From NCBI RefSeq assembly GCF_024498195.1, contig NZ_CP101824.1, positions 1,178,001 through 1,242,000 of the forward strand: a stretch of 64,000 nucleotides of DNA. The letters run 5' to 3'. The notes beneath the pieces are model-generated. The model ran no database searches. It saw only the letters and a list, made by a program, of their open reading frames with translations, and was not told the DNA's origin. Below are positions 9,532 to 17,870 of this stretch, piece after piece. The DNA comes from Halovivax cerinus. GTDB taxonomy: Archaea; Halobacteriota; Halobacteria; Halobacteriales; Natrialbaceae. The position numbers and the translations under genes are program-made. Position 1 is the first letter of the stretch. Each line of letters opens with the position of its first letter.

Positions 9532-10134
9532 ATGTCCCAGGGACAGGGAGTCGAGCTTTCCTACGAGGACGGTGCCCGCGCGGTCGAACTCGCGCGCGAA
9601 GCCGTCGAGGCGTTCGTCCAACACGGGCAGCGAGAGCATCCCGGAAGTATGCGCGAGGCCTTCTACGAGCGGACGGGTGCCTTCGTCCGCCTCGAGTCGA
9701 CACGTGGTCGCGGCAGCCTCCGGGGCTGCGCTGGCGGGTATCGAACCGACGACCAGCTCGGCCACGTCATCGTCGACTCGGCCATCCAGGCCGCGAGCGA
9801 GGACTCCTGCGGCTCGGAGGTCACGCCCACCGAACTCGACAACCTCACGGTCTCGGTCTGTGCGGTCAGGAACGTCGTCCTGACGGACGATCCGCTCGCC
9901 GATCTCGAACTCGGCGTCCACGGTGTCGCCGTCGACGGCCGCGGCCAGGGCGGCTGGCTCTACCCGACCGTCCCCGTCGAGAACGGCTGGAGCGAACGCG
10001 AGTACCTGGACCGAACCTGCCGGAAGGCCGGCCTCCCGCCGACCGCCTGGCAGGACGACGACGTCGGCGTCACCCTCTTCGAAGGACACGTCTTCCGCGA
10101 GCGCGCGTCCGACGGGACGATCGAGGAACTCTAG
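9532..10134 (+). CDS. AMMECR1-domain protein (TIGR00296 family)
   Basis: 200 aa from MSQGQGVELSYEDGARAVEL. It carries the AMMECR1 signature: GAFVRL, RGRGSLRGCAGGYR (the conserved LRGCIG-type motif), a DNLTVSVCAVRN stretch and GVAVDGRGQGGWLYP. This is an ancient family, often linked by phylogenomics to MEMO and radical-SAM partners; biochemical role unresolved. The frame is open further upstream, but homology starts at the ATG at 9532. The fold is intact and length is typical. Confidence 0.9.
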   Translation: MSQGQGVELSYEDGARAVELAREAVEAFVQHGQREHPGSMREAFYERTGAFVRLESTRGRGSLRGCAGGYRTDDQLGHVIVDSAIQAASEDSCGSEVTPTELDNLTVSVCAVRNVVLTDDPLADLELGVHGVAVDGRGQGGWLYPTVPVENGWSEREYLDRTCRKAGLPPTAWQDDDVGVTLFEGHVFRERASDGTIEEL

Positions 10135-10628
10135 GCGGGTTTTCGCGGCGGTACGCGATTCGGGGTTTCACGGGGCCAGTAGTCCGATCGAGCACGCTCG
10201 CCCGATCGTCGCGTGGAGCCGCCGATCGGGTTCGCCCGTCGATACACTCCGAGGGTGCCCCGACGATAGTACCCGGTCTCGATCACGTCACCGCGGGCAC
10301 ACCGTCCAGGTGCGGGGACGGACGACGCAGGACGATGGCGTCGCCGGCCACGCTGGAGTCCGTGATCGGTTCCTCCCGGACGCGACGCCGGACGGTCCAC
10401 AGAATCTGGTTCGTTCAAGTCCCGCCGACGTGGCGCGGTACGTGCGCCCGGGATCCAGATAGCTCGGCGCGGCTGCGATCGGGAATCCGACGGCCAACGC
10501 GCCGAGCGTCGGGGTTCCCGCCGTGAGTACCACGGCATCCCGGAGACGCCGACGACACGGACTTCATCGATTCGGACGTGTACGAGCGTCGCCACGGCCG
10601 GCTGGCCGTCCACTCGACGACCACGTCG
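10135..10628. other. Intergenic region without clear gene
   Basis: 494 bp between the convergent AMMECR1 and nicotinate phosphoribosyltransferase genes. Overlapping open frames exist on both strands. The minus-strand frame at 10288-10533 begins with a hydrophobic stretch (TPTLGALAVGFPIAAAP) but turns Arg-rich, unlike a real haloarchaeal protein. I see no RNA gene or repeat. Confidence 0.45.
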
Positions 10629-11816
10629 TCACTGGCGCCCATCGTTCCGTTCCTGTCCGTCCGGACCGTCTCCGAACCCGACCGCCTCGGCGTCGGCGAG
10701 ACACCGATCGGTCGCCACGTCGAGATCGAACGTCCTGACGATCTCGCCGTCGCGAACGAGTGGTTCGAGCAGCGACTCGCCGTCGTCCGGTTCGTCGCGG
10801 TCGGCGAGCGAGACGTAGTGACCGCCGTCCGGTGTCCGGTAGACGTCCTTGACGCCGGACAGTTTGCCGCGCTTGGAGACGGCTTCACCGTCAACCGAGA
10901 CGATGTCGAGGGCGAAGTCGACCGGGTCGGCGCTCGTGATGGCGCTGCCGACGCCGAAGCCGTCTGCGACGTCGCGCAGTTCGCGGAGCTGGGCGGGGCC
11001 GAGGCCACCGGAGCAGAAGAGGTCGACGTCGTCCCGGCCGCGTGCGTCGAGTTCCCAGCGAACCTCGCGGACGATGTGGCGGAAGTCGCCGCGCCGCGAG
11101 CCGGTGGTGTCGAGACGGACGCCGTCTAAGTCCTCGCCGAGCGTCTCCGCGGCAAGCAGACTCTCCGAAACCTCGTCCCAGAACGTGTCGGTGAGGGCGA
11201 TTCGGGGGACGTCTTCGGGGACGGCCTCGTCGAATGCGCGCCAGGCGTCGGCCTGGTTGCCTTCGCCGAAGCAGAACATGAGGGCGTGGGGCATCGTCCC
11301 GCTCGCCTCCCGCCCGAGCGCGTCGCCGGCGGCGACGTGCGAGAAGCCGTCCAGGCCGGCCACGAGGGCTGCGCGTTCGACGACGGACGCGAGCGACGGG
11401 TGGAGGTGTCGAGCCCCGAAGGAGAGGACGGTCGAGTCCGGGGCGGCTCGTCGACACTCGAGGGCCGCCGTGGCGAACGCGCTCGGCTGCGAGAGCAGTC
11501 CTAGCAGCGATGTCTCGAGTTCGGCGAACTCACGATACCGGCCCTCGATGCGCATGACTGGTCCACCGTCGAAGAGCTGGCCGTCGGCGAGTGCGTCGAC
11601 GTCGACCGACCGCCCGTCGAAGAGGCGCGCCGCCTCGGCCACGCCAGTGAACACCTCGAAGTCGCCGGTCGGGAACTGGTCGGCGGTCACCTCCGCGACG
11701 ACGCGTGGGTTCTTCTCCGCGTGTGCGAGCGCCTCGTCCATCCGGAGGAAGTACGCGTCCGTGGCGCGGCCGTCGGCGATCGCGTCGTCGGGAATCGTGC
11801 CGAACGGAGTCGTCAT
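10629..11816 (-). CDS. pncB: Nicotinate phosphoribosyltransferase
   Basis: 395 aa. It makes nicotinate mononucleotide from nicotinate and PRPP (NAD salvage). Family features include an N-terminal ATDAYFLRMDEAL, FSFGARHLHPS, GTMPHALMF with the conserved His, LTDTFWDEV, GVRLDTTGSRRGD and FCSGGLG with the phosphate-binding GG. It belongs to the archaeal short NAPRTase group. The isochorismatase-family enzyme at 13841 may be a nicotinamidase feeding it; a surface-protease gene lies between them. Confidence 0.93.
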   Translation of the reverse strand: MTTPFGTIPDDAIADGRATDAYFLRMDEALAHAEKNPRVVAEVTADQFPTGDFEVFTGVAEAARLFDGRSVDVDALADGQLFDGGPVMRIEGRYREFAELETSLLGLLSQPSAFATAALECRRAAPDSTVLSFGARHLHPSLASVVERAALVAGLDGFSHVAAGDALGREASGTMPHALMFCFGEGNQADAWRAFDEAVPEDVPRIALTDTFWDEVSESLLAAETLGEDLDGVRLDTTGSRRGDFRHIVREVRWELDARGRDDVDLFCSGGLGPAQLRELRDVADGFGVGSAITSADPVDFALDIVSVDGEAVSKRGKLSGVKDVYRTPDGGHYVSLADRDEPDDGESLLEPLVRDGEIVRTFDLDVATDRCLADAEAVGFGDGPDGQERNDGRQ

Positions 11817-11921
11817 GGTGGGAGATTCGTCTCGCCGGCGAAAAAACCACGCGTTTGCCGGGCGATCGACTTCCTCGTGACGGAACCGCCACCGGGCGAT
11901 CGGTCGCGCCGCGGTGCCGTC

Positions 11922-13604
11922 TCAATCGATCCGTTTCGCGACGCCCGCCGCGCCGAGCAGGGCGACCAGCGCGACGATCGGCCCGAAACCGGGGATCGGT
12001 GCGCCGGCGCCCGGCTCGTCGTCCGTGGCAGTTCCGCCGTCGGCGGCCGTTCCGAACACCGCGTGCTCGATCGTGTGGTCGCCGTCGGGTGCCGCGCCCT
12101 CGCGGATCTCGGGTATCGCGTCCGTCGACGGCGCTCGTACGATCGTCACGGTGGTGCCGTCCTGTGCCAGAACGTACGCGCCGGGGTAGTCGGAGTCGAT
12201 CCGGAGCGTGTTCTGCCGACCGTCGACGGGTTCGGCGTCGTGCAGCGAGAGCAGGTCCAGGTAGGCGTCGCGGAACGCTCGGGCGTCGGTCTCGGACGTC
12301 CACTCGGTCTGCCAGACGAACCCACTCTCCTCGGCGCTCCGGGCGTCGGTTGCGTAGACGACCATCTCGCCGCCGGCCCAGCCGTCGCTCTCCGGTTGCG
12401 CGTAGTGGATGTCCTCGATCCGGCCCTCCTGATCGGCGGTGAAGAACTCTCGGGTCGGAACCACGGACGGCACCGATCGTTCGCTCGCACCATCCGCGAA
12501 CATGGACACGATGGTTCCCTCGCCCATCGTCAGCCGCGACACCGATCCGTTGACGGCGAGCGGGTGCCACTCGCCGCTCGATCGATCGTCGACGTCGACA
12601 CCGACCGGATCGCGGTCGACGCCGGCGTGGATCACCTCGGAGGCGCTCGTCGGTGGCTCGTCGTACAGGGCGTCGACGGCGTCCCAGCCGCCCTGCTCGT
12701 AGACGGAGGCGACGAACTCGGGGCCCTCGTCGTACGGCATGTACATCGAGAAGTACTGCCCCCAGGAGGAAATGTCGGACCCCGACGAACTCGTTCCCGG
12801 TTCGAGGCAGGTCCACTCGGCGCCACAGCGCTCGGCGTAGCGCTGGTCGACGAACGAGGCCTCGCCCTCGACGAGTCCGTTGGTCGCGGCGTCGGCGTTC
12901 GTGGTCGACCGGTCGAACCCGTCGAGGCCGACGCGCTGGTCTTGCATCGCGTGGACCAGCTCGTGACCGAGCGTGATCTCGTCGACTTCCACGTCCTCCA
13001 GGTCGTCCGAGACGAGGACGATCTGGTCCGTCCCCGGTTCGTAGTAGCCGGCGACCGACCCGCCGTAGAGCTCTTTGTACGACTCGACGGCGTCGGTTTC
13101 CCGCGGGACCATGAAGAGTGCCTCGTAGCGGACGTTCTCGAGCACCGTCTCGTTCTCGGTGACGTTCCCGAACAGGTCGTCGGTCTCTCCCCGGAACTCG
13201 TCGCGCGTTATCACGTCCACGTCGGGGGTCCGATCGAACGTTCGATTGCGGATCGTCTCGACGCGGGCCATCGAGCGGTAGACGACTGCCTCGAGTTCCT
13301 CGTCCGGGACGTGGGCGCCCTCGCGGTCGTCCACCGGGAGCGGATCGTCGTACCAGTAGCCGGCGACGTAGCCGAGGGTGTCCTCTGTCGAGGGATCGGC
13401 CGGCCGGTCGTCGACCTGGGCGGGGAGCGTCGGCTCGTCGAGCGCGACCGGCCCGTTACTGGCGGCCGAACCGGCGGGCTGGTGGTGGCCTGGAGCGAGC
13501 GTCGGCGTCGCATCTCCTGCGGCGACGACCGGTGGCGCAGACAGCGGCACGACGAGTGCGACCGCGAGGAGGACGACGAGTAGATGGGTGCGAGTCGAGG
13601 ACAT
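11922..13604 (-). CDS. Secreted surface metalloprotease-like protein (Hvo_1808 family)
   Basis: 560 aa. A Sec signal peptide (HLLVVLLAVALVVPLSAPPVVAA) opens the protein; the start is set at the ATG at 13604 just before it. The zincin motif HELVH lies at residues 214-218 (preceded by DEITLG), and a downstream GLVEGEASFVDQRYAE supplies a candidate third ligand. The C-terminus is a PGF-CTERM-type anchor: PGFGP, a hydrophobic helix, then KR. It therefore is probably exported, processed by archaeosortase and displayed on the S-layer. Known only as a conserved haloarchaeal surface family; peptidase activity is inferred. Confidence 0.88.
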   Translation of the reverse strand: MSSTRTHLLVVLLAVALVVPLSAPPVVAAGDATPTLAPGHHQPAGSAASNGPVALDEPTLPAQVDDRPADPSTEDTLGYVAGYWYDDPLPVDDREGAHVPDEELEAVVYRSMARVETIRNRTFDRTPDVDVITRDEFRGETDDLFGNVTENETVLENVRYEALFMVPRETDAVESYKELYGGSVAGYYEPGTDQIVLVSDDLEDVEVDEITLGHELVHAMQDQRVGLDGFDRSTTNADAATNGLVEGEASFVDQRYAERCGAEWTCLEPGTSSSGSDISSWGQYFSMYMPYDEGPEFVASVYEQGGWDAVDALYDEPPTSASEVIHAGVDRDPVGVDVDDRSSGEWHPLAVNGSVSRLTMGEGTIVSMFADGASERSVPSVVPTREFFTADQEGRIEDIHYAQPESDGWAGGEMVVYATDARSAEESGFVWQTEWTSETDARAFRDAYLDLLSLHDAEPVDGRQNTLRIDSDYPGAYVLAQDGTTVTIVRAPSTDAIPEIREGAAPDGDHTIEHAVFGTAADGGTATDDEPGAGAPIPGFGPIVALVALLGAAGVAKRID

Positions 13605-13840
13605 CGGAATCGATACCGGCGGTTTGCTCGGCGGCGGCATAAGAACACGGGTCGCCCGACACCGCGATGGTGACTCTGCAATCGGTCGGCGATCTGTTGG
13701 TCGACGCACGAGGAGCTTGTCGACGGCGGTCGAACCGCCGAGGAACTTAGCGCGGCCGATCGGGGTGATCGCCCTGCGACACAGGCGCCTGCGGTCCGTT
13801 CGACGTGACAGTTATTGACCGACCGCACCTACACGCGCGT

Positions 13841-14413
13841 ATGGACCTGCACCCGGACGAGACGGCCGTGGTCGTGGTCGACATGCAAACCGACTTCTGT
13901 CACCCCGACGGGGCGCTCTACGCGCCGGGCAGCGAGGACGTGATCGAGCCGATCGCCTCGCTGGTAGAGCGGGCAGACGACGCGGGCGCGCAGATCGTGT
14001 TCACCCGGGACGTTCACCCGCCCGAACAGTTCGACGAGGCGCACTACTACGACGAGTTCGACCAGTGGGGCGAACACGTCGTCGAGGGCTCGTGGGGTGC
14101 CGAATTCGTCGACGGGCTCCCGACCGACCGAGCGGATCACGTCGTCGAGAAACACACCTACGACGCCTTCCAGTTGACCGAGTTCGAGGGCTGGCTGCGC
14201 GCACGGGGCGTTCGTGACCTGCTCTTTTGCGGCACGCTCGCGAACGTCTGCGTCCTCCACACGGCGGGGAGTGCCGGGCTGCGGGACTTCCGGCCGATCC
14301 TGCTCGAAGACTGCATCGGCGCGATCGAGGATGCACACCACGAGTACGCTCTCGACCACGCCGAGTGGCTATTCGGCGAGGTCCACGCGAGTGACGAGGT
14401 CTCGTTCGTATAG
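13841..14413 (+). CDS. Isochorismatase-family hydrolase, likely nicotinamidase
   Basis: 190 aa, cysteine hydrolase fold with a full D-K-C triad: D15 in VVVVDMQTDF, K104 in VEKHTYDAF and C137 in CGTLANVCVLHT. The metal-binding DVHPPEQ segment is present, as in PncA nicotinamidases (nicotinamide to nicotinate). It lies near the nicotinate phosphoribosyltransferase gene, supporting a role in NAD salvage. The ATG at 13841 gives the normal N-terminus; an upstream GTG extension is unlikely. An isochorismatase or other amidase remains possible. Confidence 0.85.
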   Translation: MDLHPDETAVVVVDMQTDFCHPDGALYAPGSEDVIEPIASLVERADDAGAQIVFTRDVHPPEQFDEAHYYDEFDQWGEHVVEGSWGAEFVDGLPTDRADHVVEKHTYDAFQLTEFEGWLRARGVRDLLFCGTLANVCVLHTAGSAGLRDFRPILLEDCIGAIEDAHHEYALDHAEWLFGEVHASDEVSFV

Positions 14414-14562
14414 ATCGTCCGCGTCACTGGTCCCGTTCGTAACCCTCGTCCGCGTCACCGCCGTTCGCGTGACCGGCCGCGTCCTCGTCGCGGCGCAGTC
14501 GGGCGCAGGCGGCGACGCGCCGAGTCGAAATTGTTATTCTCATACCAGATGAGCGACGAACG

Positions 14563-15516
14563 ATGGCCACGCCCCCGCCGACCGTCGTCGACGAAGGTGA
14601 CTCGCTCCCGTTCGACCCGGCCGCGTGCCCGGATCGACCGGCGCACGACCGGATCCTCCTCGTCCGGCCGACGCACTTCGACGTCGCCTACGCGATCAAC
14701 CCGTACATGGGTGGCGACGTGGATCGCGAGCGAGCGTTCGACCAGTGGCGTACCCTTCGGGACGCCTCCGACCGCTACGTCGACGTCACGGTCCTCGATC
14801 CGGACGACGGCTGGCGGCGATACGGAGCCGATGTCGTGGGGGCGGACGGGCTGTCGGATCCTGCTCGGCCGGCCGACCACCCCGATCTCGTCTTCGCGGC
14901 GAACCTCGGTCTCCCGACTGCGGACGGGACCGGCGTCGTCCTCGCGTCCATGGCGACCGACGAGCGCCGCGGCGAACCCGCGTACCTGGCCGCGTGGGCC
15001 GAACAGGCCGGCTACGAGGTCTCTAGTCCGCCGACCGGCGCGTTCGAGGGAACCGGCGACGCGCTCTGGCACCCCGACCGGCGCCTCCTCTGGGGTGGAT
15101 ACGGCGTTCGGACCGAGCGAGCGGTCTACGACGACCTGGCCGACCGACTCGACGTGCCGGTCCTCGCGCTCGAACTCACCGACGATCGGTACTACCACCT
15201 CGACGTCTGCCTGACGCCGCTCGACGCTGAGGCAGCCCTGATTCAGCCTGAGGCGTTCACCGTCGACGGACTGGCACGGCTCGACGAGGTGTTCGACACG
15301 ATCCTCGAAATTCCCGTCGACGAATCGCTCGAGGGAATGGCCGGCAACGCCCACTGCGTCGACGGCCAACACGTCCTCTTGCCCGCCGGCAACCCGGAGA
15401 CCGAGTCCGTCCTCCGTGACGCCGGCTACGAGCCCGTTCCGATCGACACGGGGGAGTTCGAGAAGGCCGGCGGCTCCGTGTTCTGTCTCTCACTCGAACT
15501 CGGAACGCCGACCTGA
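14563..15516 (+). CDS. Amidinotransferase / dimethylarginine dimethylaminohydrolase-like enzyme
   Basis: 317 aa with the pentein fold pattern: RPTHFDVAYAINPYM near the N-terminus, FAANLGL, a GTGDALWHP loop, the catalytic-type H212 in YYHLDVCLTPL, GNAHCVDGQHVLLP, and a near-terminal Cys (C308 in GSVFCLSLELG). Family members hydrolyse or transfer guanidino groups (DDAH, arginine deiminase, amidinotransferase). The exact substrate is unknown. An AT-rich stretch (AAATTGTTATTCTCATAC) about 35 bp upstream is a plausible promoter. Confidence 0.87.
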   Translation: MATPPPTVVDEGDSLPFDPAACPDRPAHDRILLVRPTHFDVAYAINPYMGGDVDRERAFDQWRTLRDASDRYVDVTVLDPDDGWRRYGADVVGADGLSDPARPADHPDLVFAANLGLPTADGTGVVLASMATDERRGEPAYLAAWAEQAGYEVSSPPTGAFEGTGDALWHPDRRLLWGGYGVRTERAVYDDLADRLDVPVLALELTDDRYYHLDVCLTPLDAEAALIQPEAFTVDGLARLDEVFDTILEIPVDESLEGMAGNAHCVDGQHVLLPAGNPETESVLRDAGYEPVPIDTGEFEKAGGSVFCLSLELGTPT

Positions 15517-15559
15517 CGCCCGTGGGCCGCCAGCCTCGCCACGACCCGGCCGCCGTCGC

Positions 15560-16024
15560 TCACTCCCGAAAGATCCGGTACGATCCCTGTCCGGAGGCGA
15601 CCTCGCGTGTCTCGCCGTCCGGCGTCGTACTCTCGACGCTGATCTCGCTCACGCCGACCGTCGAGCCGACCCGAATCACGTCGGCCCTCGCCGACAGGTC
15701 GCCCGTCGCCGGCCGCAGGTAGTTCACGTTCAGGCTGATCGTCGCGACGCCGGTCTGGACGGGCCGGTCGAACTTCGTCCGCAGGACGAGGCCGCCGACG
15801 GTGTCGACCATCGTCGCCGCGACGCCGCCGTGGATGTCCGGCCGGCGGTCGGCACGTCCGCCGTTGGGGCGCGTGTTCGTCAGCTTCTCGTCGTAGGGGA
15901 TACAGAGCGTCATCGTTCCGTCGTCGACGTGCTCGACGGTCATTCCCAGCCAGGAGAGGAACTCGTGGCTCTCGTCGATGTGGGCCTGCAGCGCGTCCCG
16001 CATCGCGTCGTACTCGTCGTTCAT
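15560..16024 (-). CDS. PaaI-family hotdog thioesterase
   Basis: 154 aa. It shows the hotdog pattern with DIHGGVAATMVDTVGGL, where HGG starts the central helix and D is the likely catalytic residue. VATISLNVNYLRPA follows as the conserved beta-strand. Members hydrolyse acyl- or aryl-CoA thioesters; substrate not predictable. It converges on the DDAH-like gene (43-bp gap). It is the last ordinary chromosomal gene before the left effector arm. Confidence 0.9.
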   Translation of the reverse strand: MNDEYDAMRDALQAHIDESHEFLSWLGMTVEHVDDGTMTLCIPYDEKLTNTRPNGGRADRRPDIHGGVAATMVDTVGGLVLRTKFDRPVQTGVATISLNVNYLRPATGDLSARADVIRVGSTVGVSEISVESTTPDGETREVASGQGSYRIFRE

Positions 16025-16127
16025 TACTCATCCGTCCGTCGGGCGCACTCTTGGATTCTGCGCTTGTCCGATTCGACACGTTGAACGGGGTTTGTTCGTC
16101 CCCGGGTCGCGAATCGGCGGCCTCTCG

Positions 16128-16382
16128 TCACCTGTCCAGCGACGAATCACCTCGGTAAGCGTGACGCTTGACCCGCCGGGAGAAATCAGAGAGGTTCATC
16201 GCCGCGGCGCAGTGTTCACAGCAGTACCGGACGCCGTCGGCGTACGTCTCCGAGAGCGGTGCCGGCGACTCGACGGTGACGCGGAAGAGGAACTGGGGCG
16301 CCACGTCTCGATTGCAGCGATAACACTCGCGTCCGCGCGGTTTGTACTCGGGTGCGTCGCTCGACGCGTCGGCGGCGGTCAT
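16128..16382 (-). CDS. DUF7576-type zinc-binding protein (left copy)
   Basis: 84 aa with two CxxC/H pairs: CYRC near residue 20 and CCEHC near residue 54, a treble-clef or zinc-ribbon arrangement. It ends in a basic AAMNLSDFSRRVKRH helix. Function unknown. A nearly identical gene lies at 63212-63466 in the opposite orientation. The upstream small ORF ends inside its start codon (ATGA), suggesting coupling. It marks the outer edge of a large inverted repeat. Confidence 0.8.
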   Translation of the reverse strand: MTAADASSDAPEYKPRGRECYRCNRDVAPQFLFRVTVESPAPLSETYADGVRYCCEHCAAAMNLSDFSRRVKRHAYRGDSSLDR

Positions 16383-16540
16383 CGACGATCACCGCGGGAC
16401 GGTCGGCCGAACCAGTCGGTGACTCTCAGACTCACCGACGACCGACCTCCGAAATCGAAAGTCAGCGGCGGACAGTGTTCCAACTCTCGAAACCGAGAGC
16501 GGGCGAGACCTTTTTGTCGTAGAGGTGTGTATGCAATCAT
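16379..16540 (-). CDS. Small ORF coupled to DUF7576 gene (left copy)
   Basis: 53 codons starting MIAYTPLRQKGLARSRFREL and ending SRGDRR, with its stop overlapping the DUF7576 ATG. The right-hand copy (63063-63215) keeps the core RQKGLARxRFRE, PP, DF and SRGDR, with length differences that stay in frame and with the same ATGA overlap. That supports translation, but conservation of DNA alone could explain it. Basic and aromatic; no known family. Confidence 0.35.
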   Translation of the reverse strand: MIAYTPLRQKGLARSRFRELEHCPPLTFDFGGRSSVSLRVTDWFGRPSRGDRR

Positions 16541-16544
16541 GGCT

Positions 16545-16686
16545 GACACAATCCCGCTAAGGATTTGGAAGCCACGTCCCGGGTGTCCTATCACCCGGGG
16601 CACTTTCGTACCCGTGCGGACGCAGCTTCCGTGCGGATGGTTGACGTGACGGGTAATATAGTTACCGATGGATAGGTGGAATCAAC
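16545..16686. repeat. Structured inverted-repeat element (left copy)
   Basis: About 140 bp rich in hairpins. A long stem GGAAGC-CA-CGTCC / GGACG-CA-GCTTCC encloses a perfect CCCGGGTG / CACCCGGG hairpin and a GCAC/GTGC arm (three-way-junction shape). A palindrome GGTAATATAGTTACC (16652-16666) follows, and an AATCC/GGATT hairpin lies on the other side. The same parts, with changed bases but preserved pairing, occur at 62916-63060. It may be a leader RNA of the DUF7576 transcript or a solo right end of an IS200/IS605-type element; no tnpA or tnpB is present. Confidence 0.6.
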
Positions 16687-16787
16687 TCCTGGTGAGGCGT
16701 AGACAATCGGTGATGGGTGGGTCGAATCAACCCCCGCCGATCGGTGGCGGGGACACCTGGCTCCCCTATCCTCGATACCAGCAGGAG

Positions 16788-16799
16788 AAGAATTATTAT
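16788..16799 (+). promoter_or_regulatory. AT-rich effector promoter motif (left)
   Basis: AAGAATTATTAT, followed by ATACTCTAAAAT. The same 12 bases occur upstream of the right effector (62727-62738, minus strand), about 85 bp before its ATG. Here the IS element begins 11 bp after the motif, moving it about 1.07 kb from the effector gene it would serve. I read it as a shared TATA/BRE-type promoter. Confidence 0.55.
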
Positions 16800-16809
16800 A
16801 CTCTAAAAT

Positions 16810-17788
16810 GGCCTTGTTTAGATGCTCGTCACCAGCACGGAGCGCGCTTCACTAGTAAGTTCTAGGGTCCTAGCAAACGCTGCTACTTGTCGAATGTACT
16901 AGGAAATGAAGCGGGTAGCTTCGGTTGTGCCTACGAAGATTGCCCGCTTCACGAAGCAGGTTGTGTCGCTCTCACAAAAAGCCGTCGCTGGAGCGCCAAG
17001 ACCGGCGTTTCAACCGGGTGAGGGCGGCTATGCCGACTGGGTAATCGTGACAATTCACGGTCTCAAAACCTACCTCGATTTGCCGTATCGACGGCTGCTC
17101 GACGTCCTTGCAGAAATGCCTCGAATCGGTCGAATTCTCGATTTAGAACCGGCTGAGTTGCCCGATTTTACCACCGTCTGTGCGCGCATGCAGCCGCTGA
17201 AAATGCCGATCTGGCGCGACTTTCTCCGCCTGTCGGCGCAGTTGCACGACACCGGCGACATTCAGGCGATCGACGCAACCGGAATGGATCGCATCGCGGC
17301 GAGTCAGCACTACGCCAAACGGACGAATTACACCTTTAGAGCGGTGAAAACGACGGCGTTGATCGACTGCGAAACTGGGGTGATTCTCGACATTCATTGC
17401 TCGATGAAACAACCTCACGACTCTCAGATCGCGTGGCAACTGCTCACGCGGAACCTAGAGAAACTGACGATACTGACCGCGGACAAAGGTTACGACTGGG
17501 AACTACTTCGTCATAAATTGCGATCTGAGGGCGTTACACCGGTGATAAAGTACCGAGAATTCGGTTGGCACGGCATCGCAAACAATGTCTTGCTCGACGA
17601 TACGACGTACCATCAACGATCGAATATCGAAGCGACGTTTTTCGCGCTCCGGCGAAAATACGGTGAGATCGTGCGAGCTCGAACCTGGTTCGGCCAGTTC
17701 CGCGAACTCGTCCTGAAATGTGCCGTCAGAAACGTCGAACTAGCGCTTGACGCTGCTACTGGCTGATTTCAGCCGTCTAAACAAGGCC
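16810..17788 (+). mobile_element. IS5-family insertion sequence, copy 1
   Basis: 979 bp. The ends are inverted repeats GGCCTTGTTTAGA(T/C)G, read from both sides. It is flanked by a direct 9-bp duplication CTCTAAAAT (16801-16809 and 17789-17797). It contains one DDE transposase gene. It is nearly identical to the copy at 57950-58928 and in the same orientation. It has landed between the promoter motif and the start of the left DUF4157 effector. I assign it to the IS5 family (ISH1-like group) from the transposase; the exact ISH name needs a database match. Confidence 0.92.
16906..17766 (+). CDS. IS5-family DDE transposase, copy 1
   Basis: 286 aa. Catalytic triad residues are visible in IDATGMDR (first Asp), LTADKGYDW (second Asp) and HQRSNIEATFFALRRKYG (Glu with the typical Y/R-N-x-E signature). 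The reading frame is intact, so the element may still move. It differs from copy 2 at one residue (Gly for Ser in RIGRILDLEP) and a few silent bases. Composition is less GC-rich and less acidic than its neighbours, as usual for IS genes. Confidence 0.93.
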   Translation: MKRVASVVPTKIARFTKQVVSLSQKAVAGAPRPAFQPGEGGYADWVIVTIHGLKTYLDLPYRRLLDVLAEMPRIGRILDLEPAELPDFTTVCARMQPLKMPIWRDFLRLSAQLHDTGDIQAIDATGMDRIAASQHYAKRTNYTFRAVKTTALIDCETGVILDIHCSMKQPHDSQIAWQLLTRNLEKLTILTADKGYDWELLRHKLRSEGVTPVIKYREFGWHGIANNVLLDDTTYHQRSNIEATFFALRRKYGEIVRARTWFGQFRELVLKCAVRNVELALDAATG

Positions 17789-17870
17789 CTCTAAAATAAA
17801 AATCAGAGCCGATGAGCAGCTGGCCCTGCTGCAGATCCCGACGCCGACGGTCCCCGGAGGCGAATCGTCG

